Shown one piece after another: positions 1-8,696 of a DNA stretch of 64,000 nucleotides (position 1 is its first letter; every line of letters starts with the position of its first letter). The translations under genes and the position numbers were made by a program. The stretch covers positions 435,430 through 499,429 of the forward strand of contig NZ_LMCP01000001.1 of NCBI RefSeq assembly GCF_001425625.1. The letters are read 5' to 3'. The notes below the pieces were generated by a model. The model was given only the letters and a program-made list of their open reading frames with translations, was not told the origin of the DNA and made no database searches. This DNA is from Mesorhizobium sp. Root102 (GTDB lineage Bacteria; Pseudomonadota; Alphaproteobacteria; Rhizobiales; Rhizobiaceae).

Positions 1-318
1 GACCTCCATCGTCATCTTGTATTGCGCATGCACGTAGCGCCTAAGGCGCTCCTCGGCGCTCACCGGCAGGTGCATGATCTCGTAGGCCATCTTGTAGCTG
101 GCGCCGAGCATCCGGCCGCAGACGGCCTGGTGGATTTCCACCTTGGAGGCGAAGAAGCGATAGATGTTGGCCGGCGACATGCCGAGTTCACGGGCAATGT
201 CGGCGACATTGGTCTTGCCGTAGCCATAGTGCCGGAACAGGCGCTCGGCGCAGTCGAGAATGCGCGTCACATTTTCCTGTCGGGCGGCGTCGGCGACTAT
301 GGTAGCGGCTTCGGACAT
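1..318 (-). CDS. TetR family transcriptional regulator (partial, runs off the left edge)
   Basis: Reading the minus strand from an ATG at 316-318 gives 106 codons that stay open to the window edge, so the C-terminal ligand-binding part is missing. Residues about 14-60 form a typical TetR helix-turn-helix: an N-terminal helix with a CAERLF segment, then the KTNVADIARELGMSPANIYR region and an F-x-x-K ending. A TetR protein of this kind is a cytoplasmic homodimeric repressor whose DNA binding is relieved by a small ligand. The gene lies downstream of an acyl-CoA synthetase gene on the same strand, which makes an acyl-CoA-related ligand possible but unproven. A large perfect inverted repeat sits 13 to 52 bases upstream of the start, suggesting autoregulation. 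Confidence 0.85.
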   Translation of the reverse strand, partial: MSEAATIVADAARQENVTRILDCAERLFRHYGYGKTNVADIARELGMSPANIYRFFASKVEIHQAVCGRMLGASYKMAYEIMHLPVSAEERLRRYVHAQYKMTMEV

Positions 319-330
319 GATCCTCTGTCA

Positions 331-370
331 ATTTACGAGTGACGAATTTCAACTTTCGTCACTCGTAAAT
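331..370. promoter_or_regulatory. Large palindromic operator, probably for the adjacent TetR regulator
   Basis: Two perfect 16-base inverted arms (331-346, ATTTACGAGTGACGAA, and 355-370) flank an 8-base spacer. The 40-bp element ends 13 bases upstream of the TetR start codon. TetR dimers bind palindromes of about this size, and some bind as pairs of dimers, which would suit the unusual length. The element lies in the leader of the TetR gene and downstream of the acyl-CoA synthetase stop, so autoregulation is the simplest role. Confidence 0.7.
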
Positions 371-545
371 CGAAATGGGCGACCTGTCAACGCGGATTCT
401 GTGTACGCGTACGATTGGTGACAGATGGTGACAGAGGGCCTGCTGTCGGCCACCACACGCTTCGATTCCTCAGAGTTGATGACGAGGTCGCGGAGGCTTT
501 GCCTAACCGCGAAAGTCGTAACTAGAGGAGAGCAGCGACGAGGTC

Positions 546-2186
546 TCAGGCGACCTTGGCCATCTCGCGCAGCCGGAACTTCTGAATCTTGCCGGTCGAG
601 GTCTTTGGGATTTCGGCGAAGATCACCGCCTTCGGCACCTTGAAGCGGGCGAGCAGCGCGCGGCAGTGCTCGATGATCTCGGCCTCGGTCGCCGCCTTGC
701 CGGGCTTCAGTTCGACATAGGCGACAGGCACCTCGCCCCATTTGTCGTCAGGCCTGGCGACGACACCGCAAGAGGCAACGGACGGGTGCTTGTAGAGCGC
801 GTCCTCGACCTCGATCGAGGAGATGTTCTCGCCGCCCGAGATGATGATATCCTTGGAGCGGTCCTTGAGCTGGATATAACCGTCGGCGTGCATGACGCCG
901 AGATCGCCGGAATGGAACCAGCCGCCGGCAAAGGCCTCGTCGCTCGCCTTACGGTTCTTCAAATAGCCTTTCATGACGATGTTGCCGCGGAACATGACCT
1001 CGCCAATGGTCTCGCCGTCGGCCGGTGTCGTCCGCATCGTCTCGGGATCCATCACGGTCAGGCCTTCGAGCGCCGCATAGCGCACGCCCTGCCGCGCCTT
1101 CTTGGCGCTGCGCTCGCTCTTTTCGAGATCGTCCCACGCGCCATGCCATTCGTTGACGACCGCCGGACCATAGGTCTCGGTCAGGCCGTAGAGATGGGTG
1201 ACGGCGAAGCCGGCATCGGCCATCCCCGACAGCACCGCTTCCGGCGGGGGTGCTGCGGCCGTGTTGAAAGTGACCATCTGCGGGAATTCCCGCTTGTCCT
1301 CGTCCCTGGCATTGATCAGCACCGACATGACCACCGGCGCGCCGCACAGATGGGTGACGCCGTGATCGGCAATCGCATCGTAGATCGGCTTCGGCCGCAC
1401 CCAGCGCAGGCAGACATGGGTGCCGGCCTGGACGGCGAGCGTCCAGGGAAAACACCAGCCGTTGCAGTGGAACATCGGCAACGTCCACAGATAGACCGCA
1501 TGCTTGGCCATGCCGGCATGGATGGTGTTGGTGTAGGCCATCAGGGCCGCACCGCGATGGTGGTAGACGACGCCCTTCGGATTGCCCGTTGTTCCGGAAG
1601 TGTAATTGAGCGAGATAGCATCCCATTCGTCGTCGGGCATCGCCCAGGCGAAATCCTCGTCGCCGCCAGCGACGAAGTCCTCATAATCGAGCGAGCCGAT
1701 GCGCTCACCCTTCGGATAGGGTGTGTCGGCCGCGTATTCGGGATCATCATAGTCGATGACCAGCGGCTTGACCTTGGCCAGTTCCAGGGCCTGCTTGACG
1801 ACGCTGGAGAACTCGCGGTCGACGATCAGCACCTTGGTCTCGGCATGGTCGAGCTGGAAGGCGATGACCGCCGCATCAAGGCGGGTGTTGAGCGAATGCA
1901 GCACCGCCTTGGTCATCGGCACGCCGAAATGCGCCTCCAGCATCGGCGGCGTGTTGGACAGCATGACGGTGACGGTATCACCCTTGCCGATGCCGCGCTT
2001 CTGAAGCGCCGAGGCAAGCTTCAGCGACCGCTGCCAGAAATTGCGATAGTCGATGCGCTGGCGGCCATGAACGATGGCGATATGGTCGGGATAGGTCTTG
2101 GCCGCGCGTTCCAGATAGGTGAGCGGCGTCAACGGCTGGTGGTTGGCCGCGTTCTTGTCGAGATCCTGTTCGTAAGGATTGCCCAT
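546..2186 (-). CDS. Acyl-CoA synthetase (AMP-forming fatty-acid/carboxylate CoA ligase)
   Basis: This 546-residue protein has the complete ANL-superfamily signature set. The P-loop-like YTSGTTGNPKGV lies near residue 195, the adenylate-binding GLTETYG near 335, the GWFHSGD segment near 425, the hinge region KDIIISGGENISS, and the C-terminal catalytic-lysine motif PKTSTGKIQK near 533. It should activate a carboxylic acid to an acyl-AMP and then an acyl-CoA in the cytoplasm. Length and motifs fit the medium-chain (AlkK-like) and methylmercaptopropionate-CoA ligase (DmdB-like) branch; the substrate cannot be read from the sequence. It lies upstream of, and on the same strand as, the TetR gene. 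An ATG start follows a GGGAGGCGGG stretch. Confidence 0.88.
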   Translation of the reverse strand: MGNPYEQDLDKNAANHQPLTPLTYLERAAKTYPDHIAIVHGRQRIDYRNFWQRSLKLASALQKRGIGKGDTVTVMLSNTPPMLEAHFGVPMTKAVLHSLNTRLDAAVIAFQLDHAETKVLIVDREFSSVVKQALELAKVKPLVIDYDDPEYAADTPYPKGERIGSLDYEDFVAGGDEDFAWAMPDDEWDAISLNYTSGTTGNPKGVVYHHRGAALMAYTNTIHAGMAKHAVYLWTLPMFHCNGWCFPWTLAVQAGTHVCLRWVRPKPIYDAIADHGVTHLCGAPVVMSVLINARDEDKREFPQMVTFNTAAAPPPEAVLSGMADAGFAVTHLYGLTETYGPAVVNEWHGAWDDLEKSERSAKKARQGVRYAALEGLTVMDPETMRTTPADGETIGEVMFRGNIVMKGYLKNRKASDEAFAGGWFHSGDLGVMHADGYIQLKDRSKDIIISGGENISSIEVEDALYKHPSVASCGVVARPDDKWGEVPVAYVELKPGKAATEAEIIEHCRALLARFKVPKAVIFAEIPKTSTGKIQKFRLREMAKVA

Positions 2187-2330
2187 CCCGCCTCCCCTTG
2201 CTTCCTAGCTGGAGACTTCTAATCACAGGCTCCAGCCCACGTCACCATTCTTGTAGCGAAGCCTGTCAGGCACTGCACCCAGCTTCGCCTTGATCCCCGT
2301 CAAGACAGGAGCGAGGTTTTTGGATTTTTT

Positions 2331-2342
2331 GTTCAATTTGAC
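2331..2342. promoter_or_regulatory. Candidate operator upstream of the SorC-type regulator
   Basis: The sequence GTTCAATTTGAC is nearly palindromic (TCAA against TTGA) and sits 41 bases before the SorC-family start codon. SorC/DeoR-type regulators are known to use TTCAA/TTGAA half-sites, so autoregulation is plausible. The match is short and the assignment is weak. Confidence 0.3.
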
Positions 2343-2383
2343 TTTTGTCGAAGGCCGTGAATAATGTCAGCCGAGGAGACGGC

Positions 2384-3349
2384 ATGGCGATCCGACCGGC
2401 AGAACAACTCATCCACAAGGCCGCCTGGCTCTATTATGCCCATGGCCTGCGGCAGGACCAGGTGGCGAGCCAGCTTAACATTTCCCGTGCCTCGGTCGCC
2501 ATGTATCTGCGCAAGGCGCGCGAGACCGGCATCGTCAACATCTCGACCTCGACCCAGCTTTTCACCGACGATGTGCTGGCGCGCAAGCTCGAGGATGCGT
2601 TGGGCCTCGACGCCGTCTGGATCGCGCCGGAAAATGACCATATCGCCGACCCGTCGACGGAAATTGCCGTGCTGGCGGCAAGCGTGTTCCTCGAGCTGGT
2701 CAAGAAGGGCGACCGCATCGGCGTCGCCTGGGGCCGCACCGTCTACATGATCGCCGACATCATGTCCTATGCCGACCTGCAGGATGTCACTGTGGTGCAG
2801 CTCTGCGGCAATCTCGGCGCGCCCTATTCCTACCGGCCCGACCAATGCACAATGGAAATCGCGCGACGGCTGAACGCCAAGGGGCTTAACTTCTACGCGC
2901 CGCTGGTGCTGTCGACGGAAGAGCTGGCGCGCGCGCTGCGTGCCGAGCCGGTGATCCGCGAGCAGTTGTCAGGTGTCGGTGAATGCGATCTGGCGCTGTA
3001 CTCTGTCGGCGCGGTCGACGCCGACAGCCATCTGGTCAAATGCGGCGCGTTGACGCCAGATGAAATGGCGGAACTGCGCCGGCAAGGCGCTGCCGGCGTC
3101 ATCGCCGGTCAGATCATCGATGCCGAGGGCAAGGTGCTCGACTGCAGCTACAACCGTCGCGTGATCTCCGCCGAGCTGGCTTCGCTGCGCGCCATCGCCA
3201 GGCGGCTGATGGTCGTGCAGGAGGACAGCAAGTTCGAGCCGCTGCTGGCGGCGATCGCCGGCGGCCTTTGCACGCATCTGGTTGTCGGCGCGCGCATGGC
3301 GCAGCGGCTCCTGGATCATGCGGCTGCCACGACAGAAAAGGCCTCCTAG
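2384..3349 (+). CDS. SorC/DeoR-type sugar-binding transcriptional regulator
   Basis: The N-terminus carries a helix-turn-helix (LRQDQVASQLNISRASVAMYL, residues about 19-39). It is followed by a SorC-type effector domain of about 260 residues resembling phosphosugar isomerases, with the typical GVAWGRT segment. Members of this family sense phosphorylated sugars. A TTG start at 2345 is possible, but the ATG at 2384 is preferred because GAGGAG ends five bases before it; this gives 321 residues. The gene lies 91 bases upstream of the fused aldolase/dehydrogenase on the same strand, so it probably controls that gene and perhaps the methylthioribose-type genes further right. The natural inducer is unknown; a ketose 1-phosphate such as the aldolase substrate is a reasonable guess. 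Confidence 0.85.
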   Translation: MAIRPAEQLIHKAAWLYYAHGLRQDQVASQLNISRASVAMYLRKARETGIVNISTSTQLFTDDVLARKLEDALGLDAVWIAPENDHIADPSTEIAVLAASVFLELVKKGDRIGVAWGRTVYMIADIMSYADLQDVTVVQLCGNLGAPYSYRPDQCTMEIARRLNAKGLNFYAPLVLSTEELARALRAEPVIREQLSGVGECDLALYSVGAVDADSHLVKCGALTPDEMAELRRQGAAGVIAGQIIDAEGKVLDCSYNRRVISAELASLRAIARRLMVVQEDSKFEPLLAAIAGGLCTHLVVGARMAQRLLDHAAATTEKAS

Positions 3350-3440
3350 AATATCCTCCTCTCCGCCGCCGGCGCATTGTCATCAAAGCGTCGCGGCATT
3401 CCTGTTTCACCATCAAAGACAGCAACCGGACGAAGCGAAC

Positions 3441-5495
3441 ATGAAGAACCTGTGGAATGACGATGCCGCCGAAAAGCTCGTTGCCGACTATGCGAAAAAG
3501 GGTGTCGGCCGCGACCTGGCGTTGCGCGTCTACACGACCCGGCTACTGGGCGGCGAACCAAGGCTGGTCCTGCATGGCGGCGGCAACACCTCCTGCAAGA
3601 CGACAGCGACCGATCTCGTCGGCGACGAATGGGACGTGCTGTGCGTCAAGGGCAGCGGCTGGGACATGGGCGTCATCGAGCCGCAGGGCCTGCCAGCGGT
3701 CAAGCTCAAGCCGCTGCTCAAGGCGCGCGCACTGAACAGACTGGCCGACGAGGACATGGTCGCGCTGCAACGTGTCAACCTCATCGATCCATCCTCCCCC
3801 AACCCCTCGGTCGAGACGCTGCTGCATGCCTTCCTGCCGCACAAATTCGTCGACCACACGCACTCGACCGCTATCCTGGCCATCGTCGACCAGGAAGACT
3901 CGAAGCCGCTGGTGGAGACGGTGTTCGGCAGCAAGATGGGTTACGTGCCCTACATCATGCCCGGCTTCGACCTCGCCAAGGTAGCCGCCGATATTTTTGA
4001 TGCCGACCCGACCGTCGAAGGGCTGATCCTCGACAAGCATGGCATCTTCACCTTCGGCGACGATGCCAAACAAGCCTATGACCGTATGATCCACTATGTG
4101 AATGTCGCCGAGGACTACATCGCCACTCACGGCAAGCCTCAAGCTGCAAAGGTAGCCTTGCCGGCAAAGCTCGCGACACCGGCGTCCATTGCACCGATGC
4201 TGCGCGGCGCGGTGGCGGTAGCGCGCGGCGAAGGCCGCTTCGATCGCATGATCAGCGATTTCCGCACTTCGCCGGCAATCGTCGATTTCATCAGTTCATC
4301 CGAGATTGCCGATTATGCCGGACGCGGCGTGTCGACGCCCGATCTGTCGATCCGCATCAAGACCGGCCCGATGGCGCTGCCGGCGCCCGATGCGGACAAG
4401 GCCGGCGACTACAAATCCGTAATCAAGAGCCATGTCGACGCCTTCGCCAAAGACTACCGCGCCTATTTCGAAACCAATGATGCGCTCGACGACGTCAAGC
4501 GCACCATGCTCGACCAGATGCCGCGGCTGACGCTGGTGCCGGGCCTCGGCATGTTCGGCCATGGCCGCACGCTGAAGGACGCGAAGATCGCGTCGGATGT
4601 CGGCGAGATGTGGATCGAGGCGGTGCGTGGCGCCGAGGCGGTCGGCCGGTTCCATCCGCTCGCCAAGGCCGACCTGTTCCCGCTGGAATACTGGTCACTG
4701 GAACAGGCCAAGCTCGCCTCCAACAAACCGAAGCCGCTGACCGGCCAGGTGGTGCTGATCACCGGCGGCGCCGGCGCGATCGGCGCGGCGACGGCAAAGC
4801 TGTTCGCCGACAATGGCGCCCATGCCGTCGTCGTCGATCTCGACGCCGAAAAGGCCGCAGAGGCCGCCAAGAAAGCCGGCAACAATTCGATCGGCGTCGC
4901 CGCAGACATCACCGACCCGGCACAGGTGCGCGCCGCCTTCGACAGGGCGGTCGCCATGTTCGGTGGTGTCGACATATTGGTGTCCAATGCAGGGGCGGCC
5001 TGGGAAGGCCGCATCGGCGAGCTCGACGACGCGCTTTTGCGCAAGAGTTTCGAGCTCAATTTCTTCGCCCACCAGTCGGTGGCGCAGAACGCCGTGCGCA
5101 TCATGCTCGAACAGGGCACCGGCGGCGTGCTGTTGTTCAACACCTCCAAACAAGCGGTCAACCCAGGGCCGAAGTTCGGCGCCTATGGCGTGCCGAAAGC
5201 GGCGACACTGTTCCTGTCCAGGCAATACGCGCTCGACTATGGCGCGCATGGCATCCGCTCCAACGCCGTCAACGCCGACCGCATCCGCTCGGGGCTTCTG
5301 ACCGACGCCATGATCGCCAGCCGTTCGGGTGCGCGCGGCGTGTCGGAGAAGGACTACATGTCCGGCAATCTGCTCGGCCAGGAAGTGACGGCACAGGACG
5401 TGGCGCAGGCCTTCCTGCACCACGCGCTGGCCGACCGAACCACCGCGGATGTGACGACGGTCGACGGCGGCAATATCGCGGCAGCGCTGCGGTAG
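3441..5495 (+). CDS. Bifunctional class II aldolase / short-chain dehydrogenase
   Basis: This 684-residue protein is a fusion. Residues 1 to about 400 are a class II (zinc) aldolase of the rhamnulose/fuculose-phosphate type: GGGNTS near 48, a DHTHS metal-binding motif near 137 and DKHG near 198. Residues from about 434 are an SDR with the GGAGAIG nucleotide loop, NAG, and an intact Ser-Tyr-Lys triad (the serine lies 13 residues before the tyrosine of YGVPK). Such proteins are annotated as rhamnulose-1-phosphate aldolase/alcohol dehydrogenase in rhizobia: the aldolase makes DHAP plus an aldehyde and the dehydrogenase processes the aldehyde. No rhamnose isomerase or rhamnulokinase gene is here. 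Instead mtnK and mtnA lie nearby, so 5-methylthioribulose-1-phosphate or 5-deoxyribulose-1-phosphate is an alternative substrate (inference). Confidence 0.88.
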   Translation: MKNLWNDDAAEKLVADYAKKGVGRDLALRVYTTRLLGGEPRLVLHGGGNTSCKTTATDLVGDEWDVLCVKGSGWDMGVIEPQGLPAVKLKPLLKARALNRLADEDMVALQRVNLIDPSSPNPSVETLLHAFLPHKFVDHTHSTAILAIVDQEDSKPLVETVFGSKMGYVPYIMPGFDLAKVAADIFDADPTVEGLILDKHGIFTFGDDAKQAYDRMIHYVNVAEDYIATHGKPQAAKVALPAKLATPASIAPMLRGAVAVARGEGRFDRMISDFRTSPAIVDFISSSEIADYAGRGVSTPDLSIRIKTGPMALPAPDADKAGDYKSVIKSHVDAFAKDYRAYFETNDALDDVKRTMLDQMPRLTLVPGLGMFGHGRTLKDAKIASDVGEMWIEAVRGAEAVGRFHPLAKADLFPLEYWSLEQAKLASNKPKPLTGQVVLITGGAGAIGAATAKLFADNGAHAVVVDLDAEKAAEAAKKAGNNSIGVAADITDPAQVRAAFDRAVAMFGGVDILVSNAGAAWEGRIGELDDALLRKSFELNFFAHQSVAQNAVRIMLEQGTGGVLLFNTSKQAVNPGPKFGAYGVPKAATLFLSRQYALDYGAHGIRSNAVNADRIRSGLLTDAMIASRSGARGVSEKDYMSGNLLGQEVTAQDVAQAFLHHALADRTTADVTTVDGGNIAAALR

Positions 5496-5570
5496 GCGGA
5501 ACCGGCCGAGACAGGCGCGGATTCTGGGAGTTTCGCGCCTCATAGCCAGGAAGGTATTCTTGAACTGCTG

Positions 5571-6416
5571 CTACAGCAGGTCTCGGATGCCTTCCCAAGC
5601 CTCTCTGCCCAGCTCTGAATCTGCCTCGTCATTGCCTCCATGTGCATGCAATGTCGAGCGTGGTGTGTCCTCCCCCGGCAACAGAATGCGGTGGCCCGCA
5701 TCGGGCGACGAAACGAGGCGCGTGACCTTGCCTGTGTTGTCTCGCCGCCGAACAATGTCTGTCGCGAACCATAGGGAGGGCCACAGGGCATCGTCGCCAC
5801 CTGCGACAAGCAGGATCTCGGCCGATGCGGTCTCAACGGGAACGGTCGCCGCCTTTGCTTCGCGTTCGAAGGTTTTCAAACAATGTTCGAAAAGCCCGCG
5901 GTAAGACACCAGGCCATCTGCGTACGCTCGGCTCCAATTCGGATCCGTCGGCACAAACGGCAGCGGGACACCGTCGAGCGACCATGAGGATCGTTCAGGC
6001 CAGCTGACACCATCCCGGCCCGCACCGATATTTCCCCAAACCACCGACGATGGGCTGATTGCGACCACAGCGTTGATGCGCTGGTCATGGGCCGCCGCAA
6101 GCAGTGAAGCCTCGGCACCCCTGGATGTGCCGACATAAACGATGCGGCGGCATCCTGTTTCGAGGAGGTAATCGGTTGCCGCAAAGAAGGTTTCGAGGGG
6201 AATCTCGCATATTCCGGGAGCCTGGCCCTCGCCGCCAAACCATTGCACGGCCAGGGCAGACGAGCCTTCGTTTGCAAACAGCCGCGCGCGCCCGACATCG
6301 ACGCGGCCACTCGACCCACCCAACACCACGACACCGGTGGTGGCGTGCGGGCATCGAAACAATGTTCCGGCGACGGCGCCGGACAGGTTTTCCTCGATTA
6401 CAGCCTGGACTTCCAT
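5571..6416 (-). CDS. Alpha/beta hydrolase, acyl-CoA thioester hydrolase/BAAT C-terminal-like
   Basis: An alpha/beta-hydrolase with a nucleophile elbow GTSRGAEA near residue 96 (serine flanked by glycines), an aspartate in the VAGGDDALWPS segment and a histidine in DAGHRI near the end. This arrangement fits the catalytic triad of the BAAT/acyl-CoA thioesterase C-terminal family. The open frame extends upstream to 6488, but the ATG at 6416 matches the usual N-terminus better; neither start has a strong ribosome-binding site. It is the last gene of the ribose-type ABC transporter operon and converges on the aldolase/dehydrogenase gene. Its contribution to the pathway is unknown; it could hydrolyse an ester or thioester derived from the imported sugar. 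Confidence 0.7.
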   Translation of the reverse strand: MEVQAVIEENLSGAVAGTLFRCPHATTGVVVLGGSSGRVDVGRARLFANEGSSALAVQWFGGEGQAPGICEIPLETFFAATDYLLETGCRRIVYVGTSRGAEASLLAAAHDQRINAVVAISPSSVVWGNIGAGRDGVSWPERSSWSLDGVPLPFVPTDPNWSRAYADGLVSYRGLFEHCLKTFEREAKAATVPVETASAEILLVAGGDDALWPSLWFATDIVRRRDNTGKVTRLVSSPDAGHRILLPGEDTPRSTLHAHGGNDEADSELGREAWEGIRDLL

Positions 6417-6518
6417 ATAGGCACCGAACCTTGGGCCGGAACCTGCGCGCCAGCTGCAAATATTCGGCAAAAAGGCCGCCTGCAGCAAGCGGCTGCAAGC
6501 GGCCTTCGATAGCGAAGC

Positions 6519-7571
6519 CTACTTCGCGTTCGGGTTCGGCATCCAGGCCGGCATCGCGACATCGGCATGGGCGAACTGCGGCAGCTTGGCCGACAGGTCC
6601 TCCATGTTCTTGATGTCCTTGTCGATGAGGTCCTTCTGGGTGATCAGCGTCGGCGGCACGACGACGTTGTGGCCGGGGTCTTCGCCGGCCAGCAACTGCG
6701 CCAGCGCTCGCACCGAGACCTGGCCGACGACGGCCGGGTTGGTCGCGGCGGTGGCCGCCCAGGCGCTGTCGGCCTCGCGCATCGCGGCGATATCGGACGT
6801 CGAGATGTCGGCCGAATAGATCTTGATGCCCTTGTTGAGGCCCGCTTCGTCGACGGCGATCTTCACGCCCTTGGCGAATTCGTCATAGGGAGCGAACATC
6901 ACCTTGATGTCGGGGTGGGCCGACAGCACCGAGCGCGCCTGGTTGGCGACGGAGTTGGCGATCGGGTTGTCGAGCGTGCCGAACATCGCGACTTCCTTGA
7001 TGCCGGCATACTTCTTCTTCACGTCGACCCAGGTCTCGTTGCGGCGGTCGAGCGGCGCGATGCCGGCGACATAGACGTAGCCGGCATTCCAGCTCTCGCC
7101 ATTGTCCTTGACCGCCTGCTCGAGCGCGAGGCGGGCCAAGTCGCGATCGGACTGTTCGATCTGCGGGATCTTGGGGTTTTCGACATTGACGTCGAAGGCC
7201 ACCACCTTGATGCCGGCGTCAACCGCGCGCTGGGCGGCATCCTTCATCGATTCCGTCAGGCCGTGCTGGATGATGATGCCCTGCACGCCGAGCGCGATGG
7301 CCTGATCGACCATGTCGGACTGAAGGGCGGCATCCTGGCGGCTGTCGAGGACACGCAGGTCGATGCCGAGCGCCTTCGACTGCGCCTCGACGCCGCTGAG
7401 ATAGGCCTGGAAGAAGTCGCCAGTCGAGAGATAACGCACCAGTGCGATCTTGACACCAGGCTTGTCGAAAGGCGCCGGCTTGTCCGCGGCCAGCGCCGGA
7501 AACTGCATCAGCATGGTTGCGCCGGCCAGTCCGAGCGCCACCTTCCCCAGAAGTCTTCTTGTAATGCTCAC
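6519..7571 (-). CDS. Ribose-type ABC transporter, periplasmic sugar-binding protein
   Basis: The 350-residue protein begins with a Sec-type signal peptide (twin arginine-lysine region, a hydrophobic stretch, then ALAA before residue 30). It then has a type-I periplasmic-binding fold of the LacI/RbsB class, seen in IALVRYLSTGDFFQAYLSG and the DQAIALGVQGIII strand-turn. The GTG at 7571 is the likely start: GGAGG lies eight bases upstream, whereas the ATG at 7601 would put extra charged residues before the signal. It is the third gene of an ATPase-permease-binding protein-hydrolase operon divergent from mtnK-mtnA. The neighbourhood suggests a 5-substituted ribose such as methylthioribose or deoxyribose as ligand; this is inference. 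Confidence 0.87.
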   Translation of the reverse strand: MSITRRLLGKVALGLAGATMLMQFPALAADKPAPFDKPGVKIALVRYLSTGDFFQAYLSGVEAQSKALGIDLRVLDSRQDAALQSDMVDQAIALGVQGIIIQHGLTESMKDAAQRAVDAGIKVVAFDVNVENPKIPQIEQSDRDLARLALEQAVKDNGESWNAGYVYVAGIAPLDRRNETWVDVKKKYAGIKEVAMFGTLDNPIANSVANQARSVLSAHPDIKVMFAPYDEFAKGVKIAVDEAGLNKGIKIYSADISTSDIAAMREADSAWAATAATNPAVVGQVSVRALAQLLAGEDPGHNVVVPPTLITQKDLIDKDIKNMEDLSAKLPQFAHADVAMPAWMPNPNAK

Positions 7572-7621
7572 TTTGTTTTCCTCCACTCTTGTTGAACCCA
7601 AAATCCTGTTCCGGTCGAAAG

Positions 7622-8674
7622 CTACCTCCTGCCTCTGCCTGAAAGCGCAAAGGTGAAGACAAGGGCGACGACCAGAACCACACCCTTGACGAAATCCTGC
7701 GTGTAGTAAGGCGCGTTCATCATCGTCAGGCCTTGCAGCAAAATGCCGACGAACAGCGCGCCAATGGCGGTGCCAAAGGCGTTCGGCTTGGCGGCGCCAA
7801 GCACCGCGTAGCCGATCAGCGCCGCGGCAACTGCATCGAGCAGCAGATTATTACCCGAGGCGATGTCGCCGCGTCCAAGCCGGGCGGCGAGCAAAATGCC
7901 GCCGATCGAGGCAAAAACTCCTGAAATAACATAGGCCCAGATCTTGTATGCCTTGACAGGCGCGCCGGCGAGTTCGGCGGCGCGCTCATTGCTGCCGACC
8001 GCATACATCATGCGGCCGAAGCGGGTGTATTCGAGGAAGAACCAGATCAGCACGGCGAGCACGAGCAGCACCACCACCGACACCGGAATGAGGTTCGGGA
8101 TGAAGAAGTCGAAGCGGTGGCGGCCGAGCGCCAGGAAGGCATCGCTGAACTTGCCATTGGCGACCGAACCGTCCGGCATGGTCATGCCTGTGGCGATCGA
8201 GCGGCCTTCGGTCGGAATGCGCTGCAGGCCGACGAGCAGGAACATCATGCCGAGCGTCGCCAGCAGGTCGGGCACGCGCATGTAGACGATCAGCCAGCCG
8301 TTGATCAGGCCGACAATGGCGCCGATCAGCAAGCAGACAACGACCGCGACAAGGGCGTTCTGCTCCAGCACCACCATCACATAGGCCGCCGCCATCATGG
8401 CTGATGTGGCGACCGAGCCGATCGACAGATCGAAGCCGCCGACGACAAGCGTGGCGGTGACGCCGAGCGCCAGCACGCCGGTGATGGCGACCGACTGGAA
8501 GATGAAGACCGCACTTTGCGGCGAAACGAAACCGTCGGCCGCGATCGAGAAATAGGCGACGAGCCCGAACAAGAGCACGATGAACCCGTAGCGGATGGCG
8601 TGGTCGCGCAATGTCATTCGGCGCTCCCGCGCGCTGCTGCCGTCTTTACCCAACTCGAACCCATGCTCTCTCAT
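7622..8674 (-). CDS. Ribose-type ABC transporter, inner-membrane permease
   Basis: A hydrophobic RbsC-class permease of 350 residues with about eight to ten membrane segments. It has the family motif GGFDLSIGSVATSA near residue 80 and the cytoplasmic-loop sequence YAVGSNERAAELAG that contacts the ATPase. The open frame continues upstream to 8764, which would overlap the ATPase gene; the ATG at 8674, preceded by AGGAATTGG, leaves a 22-base gap and is preferred. It forms the membrane channel for the binding protein encoded next, energised by the upstream ATPase. Confidence 0.88.
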   Translation of the reverse strand: MREHGFELGKDGSSARERRMTLRDHAIRYGFIVLLFGLVAYFSIAADGFVSPQSAVFIFQSVAITGVLALGVTATLVVGGFDLSIGSVATSAMMAAAYVMVVLEQNALVAVVVCLLIGAIVGLINGWLIVYMRVPDLLATLGMMFLLVGLQRIPTEGRSIATGMTMPDGSVANGKFSDAFLALGRHRFDFFIPNLIPVSVVVLLVLAVLIWFFLEYTRFGRMMYAVGSNERAAELAGAPVKAYKIWAYVISGVFASIGGILLAARLGRGDIASGNNLLLDAVAAALIGYAVLGAAKPNAFGTAIGALFVGILLQGLTMMNAPYYTQDFVKGVVLVVALVFTFALSGRGRR

Positions 8675-8696
8675 TCCAATTCCTATCGCCCGCCCT

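Noticed and set aside
417..436. Tandem 10-base near-repeat (GGTGACAGAT, GGTGACAGAG)
   Set aside because: Too short and isolated for a repeat element or CRISPR; probably chance or a minor duplication.
666..2222. Long plus-strand frame of 518 codons opposite the acyl-CoA synthetase gene
   Set aside because: Its product has no recognisable motif and is a GC-rich antisense shadow; the opposite frame has all ANL motifs.
5514..5541. Seven-base inverted repeat between convergent genes at 5495 and 5571
   Set aside because: Arms AGGCGCG/CGCGCCT with a 14-base loop and no T run are too weak to call a terminator.
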